From assembly GCF_002632465.1 (NCBI RefSeq), contig NZ_NIBS01000002.1:62001-126000 (forward strand): a stretch of DNA of 64,000 bases. The letters are read 5' to 3'. The DNA is from Xenorhabdus budapestensis. Its GTDB lineage: Bacteria > Pseudomonadota > Gammaproteobacteria > Enterobacterales > Enterobacteriaceae. Each line of letters starts with the position of its first letter. The stretch's first letter is position 1. This document shows, piece by piece, positions 20,614 to 28,265 of this stretch. Under the pieces are notes generated by a model that searched no databases, was not told the origin of the DNA, and was given only the letters and a program-made list of their open reading frames with translations. The position numbers and the translations under genes are program-made.

Positions 20614-21471
20614 ATGTCAGATTCAACAAACATGGGGCAGAAAAAACTGACACAAAGCGATATCCGTGGTGTCTTCCTACGCTCTAATTTATTACAGGGT
20701 TCATGGAACTTCGAACGTATGCAGGCATTGGGTTTCTGTTTCTCAATGGTCCCAGCCATTCGTCGTCTCTATCCCGAAAATACCGAAGAACGCAAACTGG
20801 CTATCAAACGCCATCTGGAGTTTTTCAATACACATCCTTATGTCGCTGCCCCAATTCTGGGCGTTACAATGGCGATGGAAGAACAACGAGCCAACGGAGC
20901 TAATATCGATGATGGTGCAATCAACGGTATTAAAGTCGGTTTAATGGGGCCATTGGCGGGTGTAGGTGATCCTATTTTCTGGGGAACTGTCCGTCCTGTT
21001 TTTGCCGCACTTGGAGCAGGAATTGCTATGAGTGGCAGCTTGCTTGGCCCTATTCTGTTTTTCTTTTTGTTCAACCTAGTGCGTTTATTGACCCGCTACT
21101 ATGGTGTCGCATATGGCTATAAAAAAGGAATGGATATCGTTAAAGATATGGGTGGCGGTTTCCTGCAAAAGATGACAGAAGGAGCGTCAATCCTGGGACT
21201 ATTCGTGATGGGAGCGTTGGTTAATAGCTGGACGAAAGTCAATATCCCACTTGTTATTTCCAAAGTACCTGATCCCGTAACAGGAGTAGAGAAAGTAACA
21301 ACGGTTCAAACTATTCTTGACCAGTTGCTACCCGGTATTGCCCCGCTATTGCTGACCTTTGGCTGTATGTGGCTATTACGGAAAAAAGTAAACCCTCTAT
21401 GGATCATTATTGGTTTCTTCGTAATCGGCATCATTGGTTATCATTTCGGTTTTCTGAGCTTAGTTAAATAG
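20614..21471 (+). CDS. manZ: PTS mannose transporter subunit IID (ManZ)
   Basis: Second membrane subunit of the mannose permease, 285 aa. KKLTQSDIRGVFLRSNLLQG and NFERMQALGFCFSMVPAIRR at the N-terminus and LLRKKVNPLWIIIGFFVIG near the C-terminus match E. coli ManZ closely. ATG 20614 is preferred to 20605 because GAGG lies directly against 20605 but at a normal distance from 20614. Confidence 0.95.
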   Translation: MSDSTNMGQKKLTQSDIRGVFLRSNLLQGSWNFERMQALGFCFSMVPAIRRLYPENTEERKLAIKRHLEFFNTHPYVAAPILGVTMAMEEQRANGANIDDGAINGIKVGLMGPLAGVGDPIFWGTVRPVFAALGAGIAMSGSLLGPILFFFLFNLVRLLTRYYGVAYGYKKGMDIVKDMGGGFLQKMTEGASILGLFVMGALVNSWTKVNIPLVISKVPDPVTGVEKVTTVQTILDQLLPGIAPLLLTFGCMWLLRKKVNPLWIIIGFFVIGIIGYHFGFLSLVK

Positions 21472-21502
21472 TTTTGTTAGAAAATTGATTTATTAAAAAT
21501 AT

Positions 21503-21524
21503 GGGGGAGGAAATTTTCTCCCCC
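21503..21524 (+). terminator. Hairpin after manZ
   Basis: GGGGGAGGAAATTTTCTCCCCC strong hairpin 30 bp after the manZ stop, followed by GTTTATAAAA. The T-tract is weak, so partial termination before yobD is possible. Confidence 0.65.
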
Positions 21525-21568
21525 GTTTATAAAAACAAGAGTTATCAGTTAGAAAATCAGAGGTGACA

Positions 21569-22027
21569 ATGAGCCTGAATGACATCATATTGATGATTTC
21601 AATTTTATTAACGCTCGCTTTTGCTGTTTATGATGAAATTATCATCAACCATCTCAAAGGCAAGACTCTGTTAAACATAAAATTAAAAAGAAAACATCGA
21701 ATTGATGCTTTAATATTTATCGTCTTAATTACTATCATTATTTACAATAACGTGGTAGCTCAAGGTACTCCACTAACGACTTATCTATTATCTTTTATCA
21801 TTTTAGTAACAATATACCTTGGTTATATTCGCTCACCTAAACTCATATTCAAAGAAAAAGGCTTTTATTATTCCAACCGATTCTTTAATTATGACCAGAT
21901 TAAAGCAATGAATTTATCTGAAGATGGTATTTTAATGATAGATTTTGAGTCAAATAAAATATATATTGCTGTAACAAAACCAGATGACTTAGAAAAAATT
22001 TATCAATTCCTGCTGAATAACAAATAA
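21569..22027 (+). CDS. yobD: YobD family inner-membrane protein (UPF0266)
   Basis: Membrane protein of unknown function, 152 aa, as long as E. coli YobD. It has three N-terminal hydrophobic segments (about 4-22, 42-62, 68-86). The C-terminal part KAMNLSEDGILMIDFESNK, then DDLEKIYQFL, matches YobD. ATG 21569 aligns with E. coli and follows AGAGGTGA; GTG 21563 overlaps that site. It follows manXYZ and precedes mntP, as in E. coli. Confidence 0.9.
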   Translation: MSLNDIILMISILLTLAFAVYDEIIINHLKGKTLLNIKLKRKHRIDALIFIVLITIIIYNNVVAQGTPLTTYLLSFIILVTIYLGYIRSPKLIFKEKGFYYSNRFFNYDQIKAMNLSEDGILMIDFESNKIYIAVTKPDDLEKIYQFLLNNK

Positions 22028-22096
22028 CCCTTCCCTGATTCATATTAATATTAAATAAGGCTGCAACACTATATCAGCCTTATTTTCCACAAAAAA

Positions 22097-22116
22097 TATA
22101 ATGATAATTATTTTCA
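22097..22116 (+). promoter_or_regulatory. Fur-like box upstream of mntP
   Basis: TGATAATTATTTTCA matches the Fur 7-1-7 consensus TGATAATNATTATCA at all but one specified base, and the 19-bp version matches 16 of 19. It lies about 80 bp upstream of the riboswitch. E. coli mntP is controlled by MntR, with Fur also reported, so either regulator could use this region. Confidence 0.6.
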
Positions 22117-22174
22117 ATTCATTATTTAACATATAGTAAAATATTTTTGCCTTTTATGCCAAATATGATATTGT

Positions 22175-22349
22175 CCACCCCAGTCATTGGGGAGTAGCCT
22201 GTTCCAGAAGACTTCTGGAAAATTCGTATCAACATACTCGTTTGCATAAAACGTGGTACGAATGCCAAATCGGTTGGCAAGACCATAGACACATAACATC
22301 ACCATTGGTTGGGGGTGATTTATGTGTATGTGGAATCACCCAGCCAAGG
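22175..22349 (+). promoter_or_regulatory. yybP-ykoY Mn2+ riboswitch in the mntP leader
   Basis: The leader has the conserved yybP-ykoY elements: GGGGAGTAGCCTGTTCC (22189 on), CAACATACTCGTTTGC, and GGTTGGCAAGACCATAGACAC ending near 22292 (20-base core shown in part). Downstream, GGTGAT (22314-22319) can pair either with ATCACC upstream (22298-22303) or, as GGGTGATT (22313-22320), with AATCACCC (22334-22341) beside the AAGG ribosome-binding site at 22346. This gives two mutually exclusive helices. Mn2+ binding in E. coli raises mntP expression through the same motif. Confidence 0.9.
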
Positions 22350-22357
22350 TTATTTTA

Positions 22358-22945
22358 ATGAATCTCTATACAACTCTTATTCTCGCATTAGCTCTATCCA
22401 TGGATGCCTTCGCTGCTGCCGTAAGTAAAGGAGCAGCTCTGCGTCGCCCACATCTACGTGAAGCAATCCGTACTGGTCTTATTTTTGGTCTGGTTGAAGC
22501 CTGTACTCCTTTAATTGGCTGGTCTTTGGGGCTTTATACCAGCCAATATATTATGGAATGGGATCATTGGGTGGCATTCTCATTATTGTTTATCCTTGGT
22601 TGTCGGATGATTATCGAAAGTTTCAAACGTGAGCCGGAAACCACGGTTAAATCTACTCTCCCCCGTCGTTATAGTTCATTAACATTAATATTTACTGCCA
22701 TTGCAACCAGTCTGGATGCAATGGCAATTGGTGTTGGTCTCGCCTTCTTACAGGTAAATATATTACATACTGCAATGGTCATCGGAATGATGACAATGAT
22801 TATGGCTACTCTGGGAATGCTGATTGGACGCTATATCGGGCCATTATTAGGTAAACGTGCAGAGCTTATAGGTGGATTAGTATTAATTGCGATTGGTTTT
22901 AATATATTATTTGAGCATCTAAAATTATTTATGTATGCCTCTTGA
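22358..22945 (+). CDS. mntP: Manganese efflux pump MntP (YebN)
   Basis: Inner-membrane Mn2+ exporter, 195 aa with six predicted membrane segments. The two inverted repeats carry the family motifs [16 protein letters not shown] (about 10-25) and [20 protein letters not shown] (about 110-130), with the conserved Asp residues. The true start is ATG 22358; the frame is open back to 22322 but those codons are part of the riboswitch. In E. coli rlmA lies close downstream; here an accessory patch of about 2.9 kb intervenes. Confidence 0.95.
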   Translation: MNLYTTLILALALSMDAFAAAVSKGAALRRPHLREAIRTGLIFGLVEACTPLIGWSLGLYTSQYIMEWDHWVAFSLLFILGCRMIIESFKREPETTVKSTLPRRYSSLTLIFTAIATSLDAMAIGVGLAFLQVNILHTAMVIGMMTMIMATLGMLIGRYIGPLLGKRAELIGGLVLIAIGFNILFEHLKLFMYAS

Positions 22946-23317
22946 TTCCTCCCTGCATCATTCCCCACTGGCAAGTGCAAGTCTGCACTGCAGATAAATG
23001 CTACGGACGTCGTTGACATCGACGTTCGCTTCTATATTACAGATGTAATCAAGTGACAGAGACTTTCTGTCATATCCGTTTACACAGTGCCCAAATACCT
23101 TCCACAGATTACTTCGCTATCGGGTTGCAATACTTAGTCATTATATATCTCTAACACTCACATTCATTGAATATAATATTTCACTTTGACTCATCATATT
23201 ATAATTTCGATCCAAAGTAGCCAAACTAATTATTCCCAAGAGCATAATTTATTACTAAGAAATATTTTCATTATCAGAAATCGCCTTTACATAATACAAA
23301 ATAGCTCAGGAGTTATT
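22946..23317. other. Non-coding stretch after mntP
   Basis: No convincing gene. It holds a small hairpin near 23006-23025 (ACGTCG-TTGACAT-CGACGT) and AT-rich sequence leading to the small gene at 23318. It marks the left edge of the patch that separates mntP from rlmA. Confidence 0.35.
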
Positions 23318-23580
23318 ATGCATAAATCAGAATCAGCGACAGAAGTAACCAACATAACCACCAGTGATAATCCTTGGGATAATGTCGATCATGTTACATC
23401 GATTGTCATTGGTGCGGGTACAAGTGCTTTGTTGTAACGGGTAGTTATGTTAAAGGAGATGCGTGGGCTCGAGGTATATCGGTTGAAATTAGATCAAAAG
23501 AAGAGTTTTTAATTGTTGTTCACGACTCGGCTGGACATTGGTCATATGCACAGGTGCAATATATAGCTATCGGATATTAG
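23318..23580 (+). pseudogene. Small frameshifted gene of unknown function
   Basis: ATG 23318 follows CAGGAG at a good distance and gives 39 codons (MHKSESATEV ... GAGTSALL) ending at TAA 23435. The -1 frame from 23431 continues smoothly for 49 codons (VVTGSYVKGDAWARGISVEI ... YIAIGY) to TAG 23578. Adding one base in the CTTTG run near 23428 would give one protein of about 88 residues, rich in beta-strand-forming residues. The site is not a canonical slippery heptamer, so an indel mutation is more likely than programmed frameshifting. I do not recognise the family. Confidence 0.55.
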
Positions 23581-23744
23581 TCCTACAGAGATGCATTCCA
23601 TCCGCTCGAATTGAGATAGCATTATATTGATTCGGGTTCGTAGCCTATGAGTGTGTGAAATTGATGAGAAAGATTAGATTATCAGTGCGTTGCAAGGCAC
23701 TGGCAGGTAAATGGTGGGCTGAGGGAGATGGTAGGGGCTTAAGG

Positions 23745-23774
23745 ATAATCCCCCGGATCACGGGGGATTATTTT
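23745..23774 (+). terminator. Strong terminator on the plus strand
   Basis: ATAATCCCCCG-GATCA-CGGGGGATTAT perfect 11-bp stem, followed by TTTTG. It lies 165 bp after the frameshifted small gene and immediately beside the stop of the convergent methyltransferase gene. Confidence 0.8.
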
Positions 23775-23775
23775 G

Positions 23776-24513
23776 TTAAAACTGACAAACAAGAGCTGTA
23801 TCAAGGCAATTTCGTTGATAATCATCCCAAAAACCCGGAGGATAATTCTCAATATCGCTTTTTAACAGCATTGGTTTTTGCCATATAAATTGTTTGAACC
23901 CTGCCTTTTGGATCGCTGCTTGATATTGTTCACGGCTCCAACAATACACAGTACAAGGGCTGGGTGGTGTGGTAAGAAATTCAGCTCTCAGCAGAGTTGT
24001 GTCTTTCACGGGCTCTTCACTCAGAATTTTTATACAATAATTTTCATAATTCCCTTTTTCTAATCGATAATCAGGTTCAACGGTATAAGCAATCAATTTA
24101 CCGGAAGGCTTGAGGTGAGCGGCAATAACACGGAACATAGTTTCAAGATCTTCAATAGATTCTGCATGGCAGAATAGCCAGGCTGCGTTGACTATATCAA
24201 ATTTGCCAAATGACTCCATCTTGCAGACATCACTTACGTGAAATTCGATATCGTCACCGTATTGTTGTGATTTGCTTTTCGCAATGGCTATCATGTTATC
24301 TGATATATCGACTCCAATGACTTTTGAAGCGCCACGATTCCTGTATTCTCGACTAAAGAGACCATATCCACAGGCTAAATCTAACACGGATTTCCCTTGT
24401 ATATCCCCCGCCAGATTGAAGATGGTTCTGATTTCTACTTTGATATGGGCGGCAGTATCTGAAAAGCTCTCGTAAAGATGTGCAATAGGGTCATATAAAG
24501 TGTCATCTTTCAT
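23776..24513 (-). CDS. Class I SAM-dependent methyltransferase
   Basis: Cytosolic methyltransferase of 245 aa with the Rossmann motifs in order: motif I VLDLACGYGLFSREY (about 43-57), the acidic end of strand 2 GVDISDNMIAIAK (about 67-79), and motif IV-like DIVNAAWLFCHA (about 105-116), then LKPSGKLIAYTVEPD. It resembles the small-molecule methyltransferase group that includes ToxA of toxoflavin synthesis, but the substrate cannot be read from sequence. It stands downstream of a broken MFS transporter gene in the same direction, which hints at a former biosynthesis/export unit. There is no orthologue at this site in E. coli. Confidence 0.8.
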   Translation of the reverse strand: MKDDTLYDPIAHLYESFSDTAAHIKVEIRTIFNLAGDIQGKSVLDLACGYGLFSREYRNRGASKVIGVDISDNMIAIAKSKSQQYGDDIEFHVSDVCKMESFGKFDIVNAAWLFCHAESIEDLETMFRVIAAHLKPSGKLIAYTVEPDYRLEKGNYENYCIKILSEEPVKDTTLLRAEFLTTPPSPCTVYCWSREQYQAAIQKAGFKQFIWQKPMLLKSDIENYPPGFWDDYQRNCLDTALVCQF

Positions 24514-24803
24514 GTTTTTTATCCTTAGCTAAAGGCCAAAGTATTTTATTTATTGAAGAGGTATATTATTTAGTATGAATTTAATAATTACTGAAAGTCT
24601 TTCTCTTTTATATATTAATATGTCAATGATGAATTAGATATTATTTTTTATGTTGGTTAATTTTCGGATAAATATGAAGAAGTCAATAAATATAAAACGC
24701 CTATGATATGTTTTGTGGAAACTATCATTCCTGTAATGATTAAGTAAAATGCTTCTTTTAATAAGCTGGTAAATGCAGACCCTGAATATGAATGCCAGAA
24801 TGT

Positions 24804-25052
24804 TTACAAAACTGATTGAGCATATGTGTTTTTCTTTTGGAAATCGTGACACTTGCATAATGTCCAGAGCAGGCCCACTAGGGTGAAGAGTGACGCCAAA
24901 ACAAAGAGAGAAGTGTAATTCACTTTAGTGACTATTATCCCACCTGGTATTGAACAGATGATAGCAATACTTATAGGCACTGTTGCAAATAGCCGATGGT
25001 AGTAAAATAGGCTCCCATTTTTCCGAAGGAGCGGCGTATGAATCCTTTTCAT
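24804..25052 (-). pseudogene. 3' fragment of an MFS transporter gene, cut by IS1
   Basis: The end of a transporter-like frame: ISIAIICSIPGGIIVTKVN and SLFVLASLFTLVGLLWTLC form two hydrophobic helices joined by a short loop, like the last helices of an MFS protein. The upstream part up to the IS1 end reads better in another frame (SFGKMGAYFTTIGYLQ), so the fragment also appears frameshifted near 24980. The rest of the gene is missing beyond the IS. The 290 bp between it and the methyltransferase are AT-rich without a convincing gene. Confidence 0.5.
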
Positions 25053-25081
25053 GGTCATGTATTAAATAGTTAGATTGAATA

Positions 25082-25776
25082 TCAAAAATAGTACTCACGC
25101 TCAATAAAAGTCCCTATCACCTTATCGTGCATTTCTTCGGATTTTGAATAACTGATAGTTTTTCTATTCAGTCTTTTTACTCGAGTACGCTGAGTTAAAT
25201 TCGTTCTCTCTATACGCTGAGTAAACGTCTTTCCAGTCAGGTGATCTTCCTCGGGAAGGTTATCATAAACAACATAATCATCTGTGCAGTAAAACCGAAT
25301 ATTAAAGGGCGATAAGAGAGCAAGTAGCTTGTCTAATGTTTTTCTACTGCGATCGCCAAAAACATGGGCCACTATCCGTTTTAGGCGGGGCTTCCAAGCA
25401 TACCAAAGCCAGCGTTGATTTTTCTTGTTCCCCACAAATGACCATTGCTCGTCTATTTCACCGATAAGCTGAATGTTATTTCCATCAAGGGGCAGCGTCG
25501 TTACGTTTCGGGGCGTGAGGTTTTTAACGTTTTCATGACGGTGGCTGTTGCGACTTTCAGGATTCGAGCGGTGTCACGAATTCCCCCGTTATTCATCGCT
25601 ATGTCGACAATCTGCTCTTTAACGCCGGGTTTGCAGGCTTGATAAGTGTATTCCAACTGAAAAACCTTACAGCAGGTATAGCAACGATAACGAGGATGTC
25701 CGCCATTCCCTTTTCCATGTCCTTTGACCTGTTCTGATTTGTGACAATAACGGCAATAGACGTCAACTTTGACCAT
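25082..25776 (-). CDS. insB: IS1-family transposase InsAB' (by -1 frameshift)
   Basis: The insB frame (about 25510 to 25082) continues insA in the -1 frame. Slippage could take place at the TTAAAAAC run at the end of insA, where lysine AAA can re-pair one base back; IS1 itself uses A6C, here there are only five As. The catalytic part shows GEIDEQWSFVGNKKNQRW with the first acidic residue, CTDDYVVYDNLP with the second, and QRIERTNLTQRTRVKRL with the Glu and basic residues. The reading frame is uninterrupted, so the element may be active. Confidence 0.85.
25501..25776 (-). CDS. insA: IS1-family InsA protein
   Basis: DNA-binding regulator of IS1, 91 aa. It has the zinc-finger-like N-terminus (CRYCHKSEQVKGHGKGN, RYRCYTCCKVFQ) and a C-terminal helix-turn-helix (GGIRDTARILKVATATVMKT). 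Alone it acts as repressor; fused by frameshift to InsB it forms the transposase. Confidence 0.9.
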   Translation of the reverse strand: MVKVDVYCRYCHKSEQVKGHGKGNGGHPRYRCYTCCKVFQLEYTYQACKPGVKEQIVDIAMNNGGIRDTARILKVATATVMKTLKTSRPET

Positions 25777-25874
25777 GCTTTACCCTTAAAAGGCGGGAAG
25801 CATATCACAACAACTAACTATTTAATACATGACCATATATCAATCAAAAAAACGAACTGTTGAAGGAAAATAAA

Positions 25875-26690
25875 TTAAATATGACGATAAACTTTCAGTG
25901 TAAAATCAACTTCACACTTAAATGATTGCTTAGCCATCAAATTGCATTTGACCTCTTCAGAAGCCCGCCAGGCAAACGGCGTCATCTGTAATAAATGATA
26001 GGATTGCTCCCCATCCAATCGCATTTCATACGCCAGAGTTTCCGCCGAAACTAACTCGAAACCTTCCAGTTGTTCAGTATTCTCAGGATGCAGATGAACT
26101 TCCTGATAGATTAATTCTTTCAATTGATATAAATGACGCGGGCCAGGTGTAACAGTCAGGACAATTCCTTCTGATTTTACTACTCTGGATAATTCCGCCG
26201 CTTTGCAAGGAGCATAAATTCGCAAAATCCCATCAAGGGAGCTATCCGCAAACGGTAATTGATGGCTGGATGCCACACAAAAGCTGACATCCGGGTAACG
26301 TTTAGCACCATAACGAACGGCGATTTTCGCCACATCCAAGCCATACACAGTAATATGCCATTTAAGGTTCAACGCCTTTTGTACCGATGCAGTGTAATAA
26401 CCTTCTCCGCAACCAATATCCAGCAATGCCTCAGCTCGTTCAGGTAAAAAACGATCAAATAATTCAATGACTTTTTGTTGTAGTGTCTGATAATAACCTG
26501 CTTGTAAAAACGCCCTTCTCGCCTGCATCATCTCAACACTATCACCCGGTTCTTTTGAACGTTTATGCTGAACTGGTAGCAAGTTAACATAACCTTCTTT
26601 TGCACAATCAAACTGATGATTCTTTTCACAGCGCCATTGGTGATGAGAAAACAACAGTGGCAAATGACATAACGGGCATTGATAAGACAT
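25875..26690 (-). CDS. rlmA: 23S rRNA (guanine-745-N1)-methyltransferase RlmA
   Basis: Methylates G745 in helix 35 of 23S rRNA, 271 aa against 269 in E. coli. The N-terminal zinc finger is intact (CPLCHLPL then [19 protein letters not shown]), followed by the SAM domain with [16 protein letters not shown] and [16 protein letters not shown]. The start at 26690 (MSYQCPLC) matches E. coli; the frame is open to 26750 but this extension is not conserved. Confidence 0.95.
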   Translation of the reverse strand: MSYQCPLCHLPLLFSHHQWRCEKNHQFDCAKEGYVNLLPVQHKRSKEPGDSVEMMQARRAFLQAGYYQTLQQKVIELFDRFLPERAEALLDIGCGEGYYTASVQKALNLKWHITVYGLDVAKIAVRYGAKRYPDVSFCVASSHQLPFADSSLDGILRIYAPCKAAELSRVVKSEGIVLTVTPGPRHLYQLKELIYQEVHLHPENTEQLEGFELVSAETLAYEMRLDGEQSYHLLQMTPFAWRASEEVKCNLMAKQSFKCEVDFTLKVYRHI

Positions 26691-26807
26691 AACATTCCGA
26701 TGGGATAAAAGACAGAACAAGAACCTACTATACCATGTTTCGTTTAGCATGTTTTTTAAAACCGGGGTGATATCGGATTGACTGCTAAGATTTCATTAGC
26801 TGAAGGA

Positions 26808-26921
26808 ATGAAGGTAATTAAAACAGAGAGAAAAGAATATGTATCGGGTAAATACGATTGTGAAATATGGGAATTAACCAAGGAAGATTGGTGTAACCGA
26901 CAAGAGATCACACCTCAGTGA
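26808..26921 (+). CDS. Possible small protein, 37 aa, between rlmA and uhpC
   Basis: ATG 26808 follows GAAGGA closely and codes MKVIKTERKEYVSGKYDCEI, then WELTKEDWCNRQEITPQ. The composition looks protein-like and the frame is open back to 26760, so it may instead be the 3' scrap of a longer gene. It ends 7 bp before the convergent uhpC stop. The family is not recognised. Confidence 0.35.
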   Translation: MKVIKTERKEYVSGKYDCEIWELTKEDWCNRQEITPQ

Positions 26922-26927
26922 GAGCAG

Positions 26928-28262
26928 TTAACTCTGCTCCCTTTGCTGAGGAAATTGGGCTTGCAAAAAAGGCAGTAATAATAAGCCAATCATGACAGCA
27001 CAAACAGAAATAGTAATAAATAAGCCTGTCCAATGGTAATTTTCTAAAATAATCGCAAAAGGATAGCCACCAAGTGCTGCACCAGTATAAGCAAAAAGGC
27101 CAACAAATCCTGTTGCTGTACCGGCAGAATTTTTATGCGAACACTCTGCTGCTGCCATACCAATCAATAATTGTGGACCAAAAACAAAAAAACCAATGGC
27201 AAAAAAACCGAACGATTGGAACACTAAATCGGTCACGGGCATCAACCATAAAGCTGCCACTGATAAAAAAATCCCTATTGAAAACATTAAATTAATAGGA
27301 CTACGATTGCCGCCGAACAACTTATCGGAACCCCAACCAGCAACCAATGAACCCATAAATCCTCCAACCTCAAAAAGTGACACGACAAAATTTGCACTCA
27401 CTAAATCATAATGATGATATTCAGTCAGATAAAGATTTCCCCAATCGTTGATAACCGTGCGAACGATGTAAACCAACACATAGCTACAGGAAAGTAACCA
27501 AATGTATTTATTGCGGAAAACGTAGGTCCTCAATATTTCTCTGGTACTTAACCCTTTCCCCTGATTCTCATGCTTTTTTTCCAAAAAATCATTACGATAC
27601 TGACCAATAGTCGGCAATCCCATTGAAGTCGGTTTATCACGTAATCGCCAGCACAGTAATATTCCACCCAAGATCCCCAGACAACCCGGCACAATAAACC
27701 CTTCCCGCCAACTAAAATTCCAGGTCAAATAACCAACAAAAAGTGCAACTAATGCGCTTCCAACATGATGCGAAGTATTCCATAGTGCCCACCAAAACCC
27801 GCGTTCTGAACGTGAATACCAAGTAGTGAGTAATTTAACACATGAGGGAGAAGCCCATCCCTGAAACCAGGCATTCAATATCCATAGACAGGTAAACATA
27901 ACTATGGAGCTAGACAGACCGAAAAAAATATTAATAATTCCTGTCGCAATAAGTCCAATTCCCATAAAGTAACGCGTATTAGAACAATCAGAGAGAATAC
28001 CAGAAATAAACTTAGAACAGCCGTAGGTAATATAAAACAACGTGCCAATCAAGCCGATCTCACCTTTATCAAGACCCAAATCACTAATCATGGCAGGCAT
28101 GGCATAATTGAAACTTTTGCGGGTGAAGTAAAACAGTGCATAACCCACATACAGGCTCAACATAATATGAAAACGCCAGTAACAATATTGTTCCCGGATT
28201 TCTACAGCAGACAAATTATTTGGATTTATTGGCTTAGGTTGAGAAAAAACTATCATGACCAT
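26928..28262 (-). CDS. uhpC: Glucose-6-phosphate sensor UhpC (MFS family)
   Basis: Membrane receptor related to UhpT that senses external glucose 6-phosphate and activates UhpB. It has 444 aa with 12 membrane segments. YWRFHIMLSLYVGYALFYFT then RKSFNYAMP, FQGWASPSC, WALWNTSHHVGSALVALF and [19 protein letters not shown] match E. coli UhpC. It lies 3 bp after uhpB and is the last gene of the unit here. Confidence 0.94.
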   Translation of the reverse strand: MVMIVFSQPKPINPNNLSAVEIREQYCYWRFHIMLSLYVGYALFYFTRKSFNYAMPAMISDLGLDKGEIGLIGTLFYITYGCSKFISGILSDCSNTRYFMGIGLIATGIINIFFGLSSSIVMFTCLWILNAWFQGWASPSCVKLLTTWYSRSERGFWWALWNTSHHVGSALVALFVGYLTWNFSWREGFIVPGCLGILGGILLCWRLRDKPTSMGLPTIGQYRNDFLEKKHENQGKGLSTREILRTYVFRNKYIWLLSCSYVLVYIVRTVINDWGNLYLTEYHHYDLVSANFVVSLFEVGGFMGSLVAGWGSDKLFGGNRSPINLMFSIGIFLSVAALWLMPVTDLVFQSFGFFAIGFFVFGPQLLIGMAAAECSHKNSAGTATGFVGLFAYTGAALGGYPFAIILENYHWTGLFITISVCAVMIGLLLLPFLQAQFPQQREQS

Positions 28263-28265
28263 TTC

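Larger units (their letters stand above)
25053..25834 (-). mobile_element. IS1-family insertion sequence, apparently complete
   Basis: The element is 782 bp with perfect 21-bp terminal inverted repeats (left end starts GGTCATGTATTAAATAGTTA; right end is its complement). It carries insA and insB on the minus strand. The flanks (CCTTTTCAT on the left, ATATATCAA on the right) do not form a target duplication, so the element has probably been left by recombination or an adjacent deletion. A 213-bp relative lies at 39422-39634. Confidence 0.93.

Noticed and set aside
22322-22357. Twelve-codon N-terminal extension or leader peptide before mntP
   Set aside because: It lies inside the riboswitch expression platform, is in frame with mntP, and the conserved start with AAGG is at 22358.
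23424-23437. Programmed -1 frameshift in the small gene at 23.3 kb
   Set aside because: The site CTTTGTTG is not a canonical slippery heptamer and there is no obvious downstream stem-loop; an indel is simpler.
23655-23888. 77-aa plus-strand frame
   Set aside because: It runs through a strong terminator hairpin and overlaps the 3' end of the methyltransferase gene; no ribosome-binding site or family resemblance.
24634-24858. 74-aa minus-strand frame between the methyltransferase and the MFS fragment
   Set aside because: Overlaps the MFS fragment in another frame, with AT-driven composition (Ile/Phe/Lys/Asn-rich) and no ribosome-binding site.
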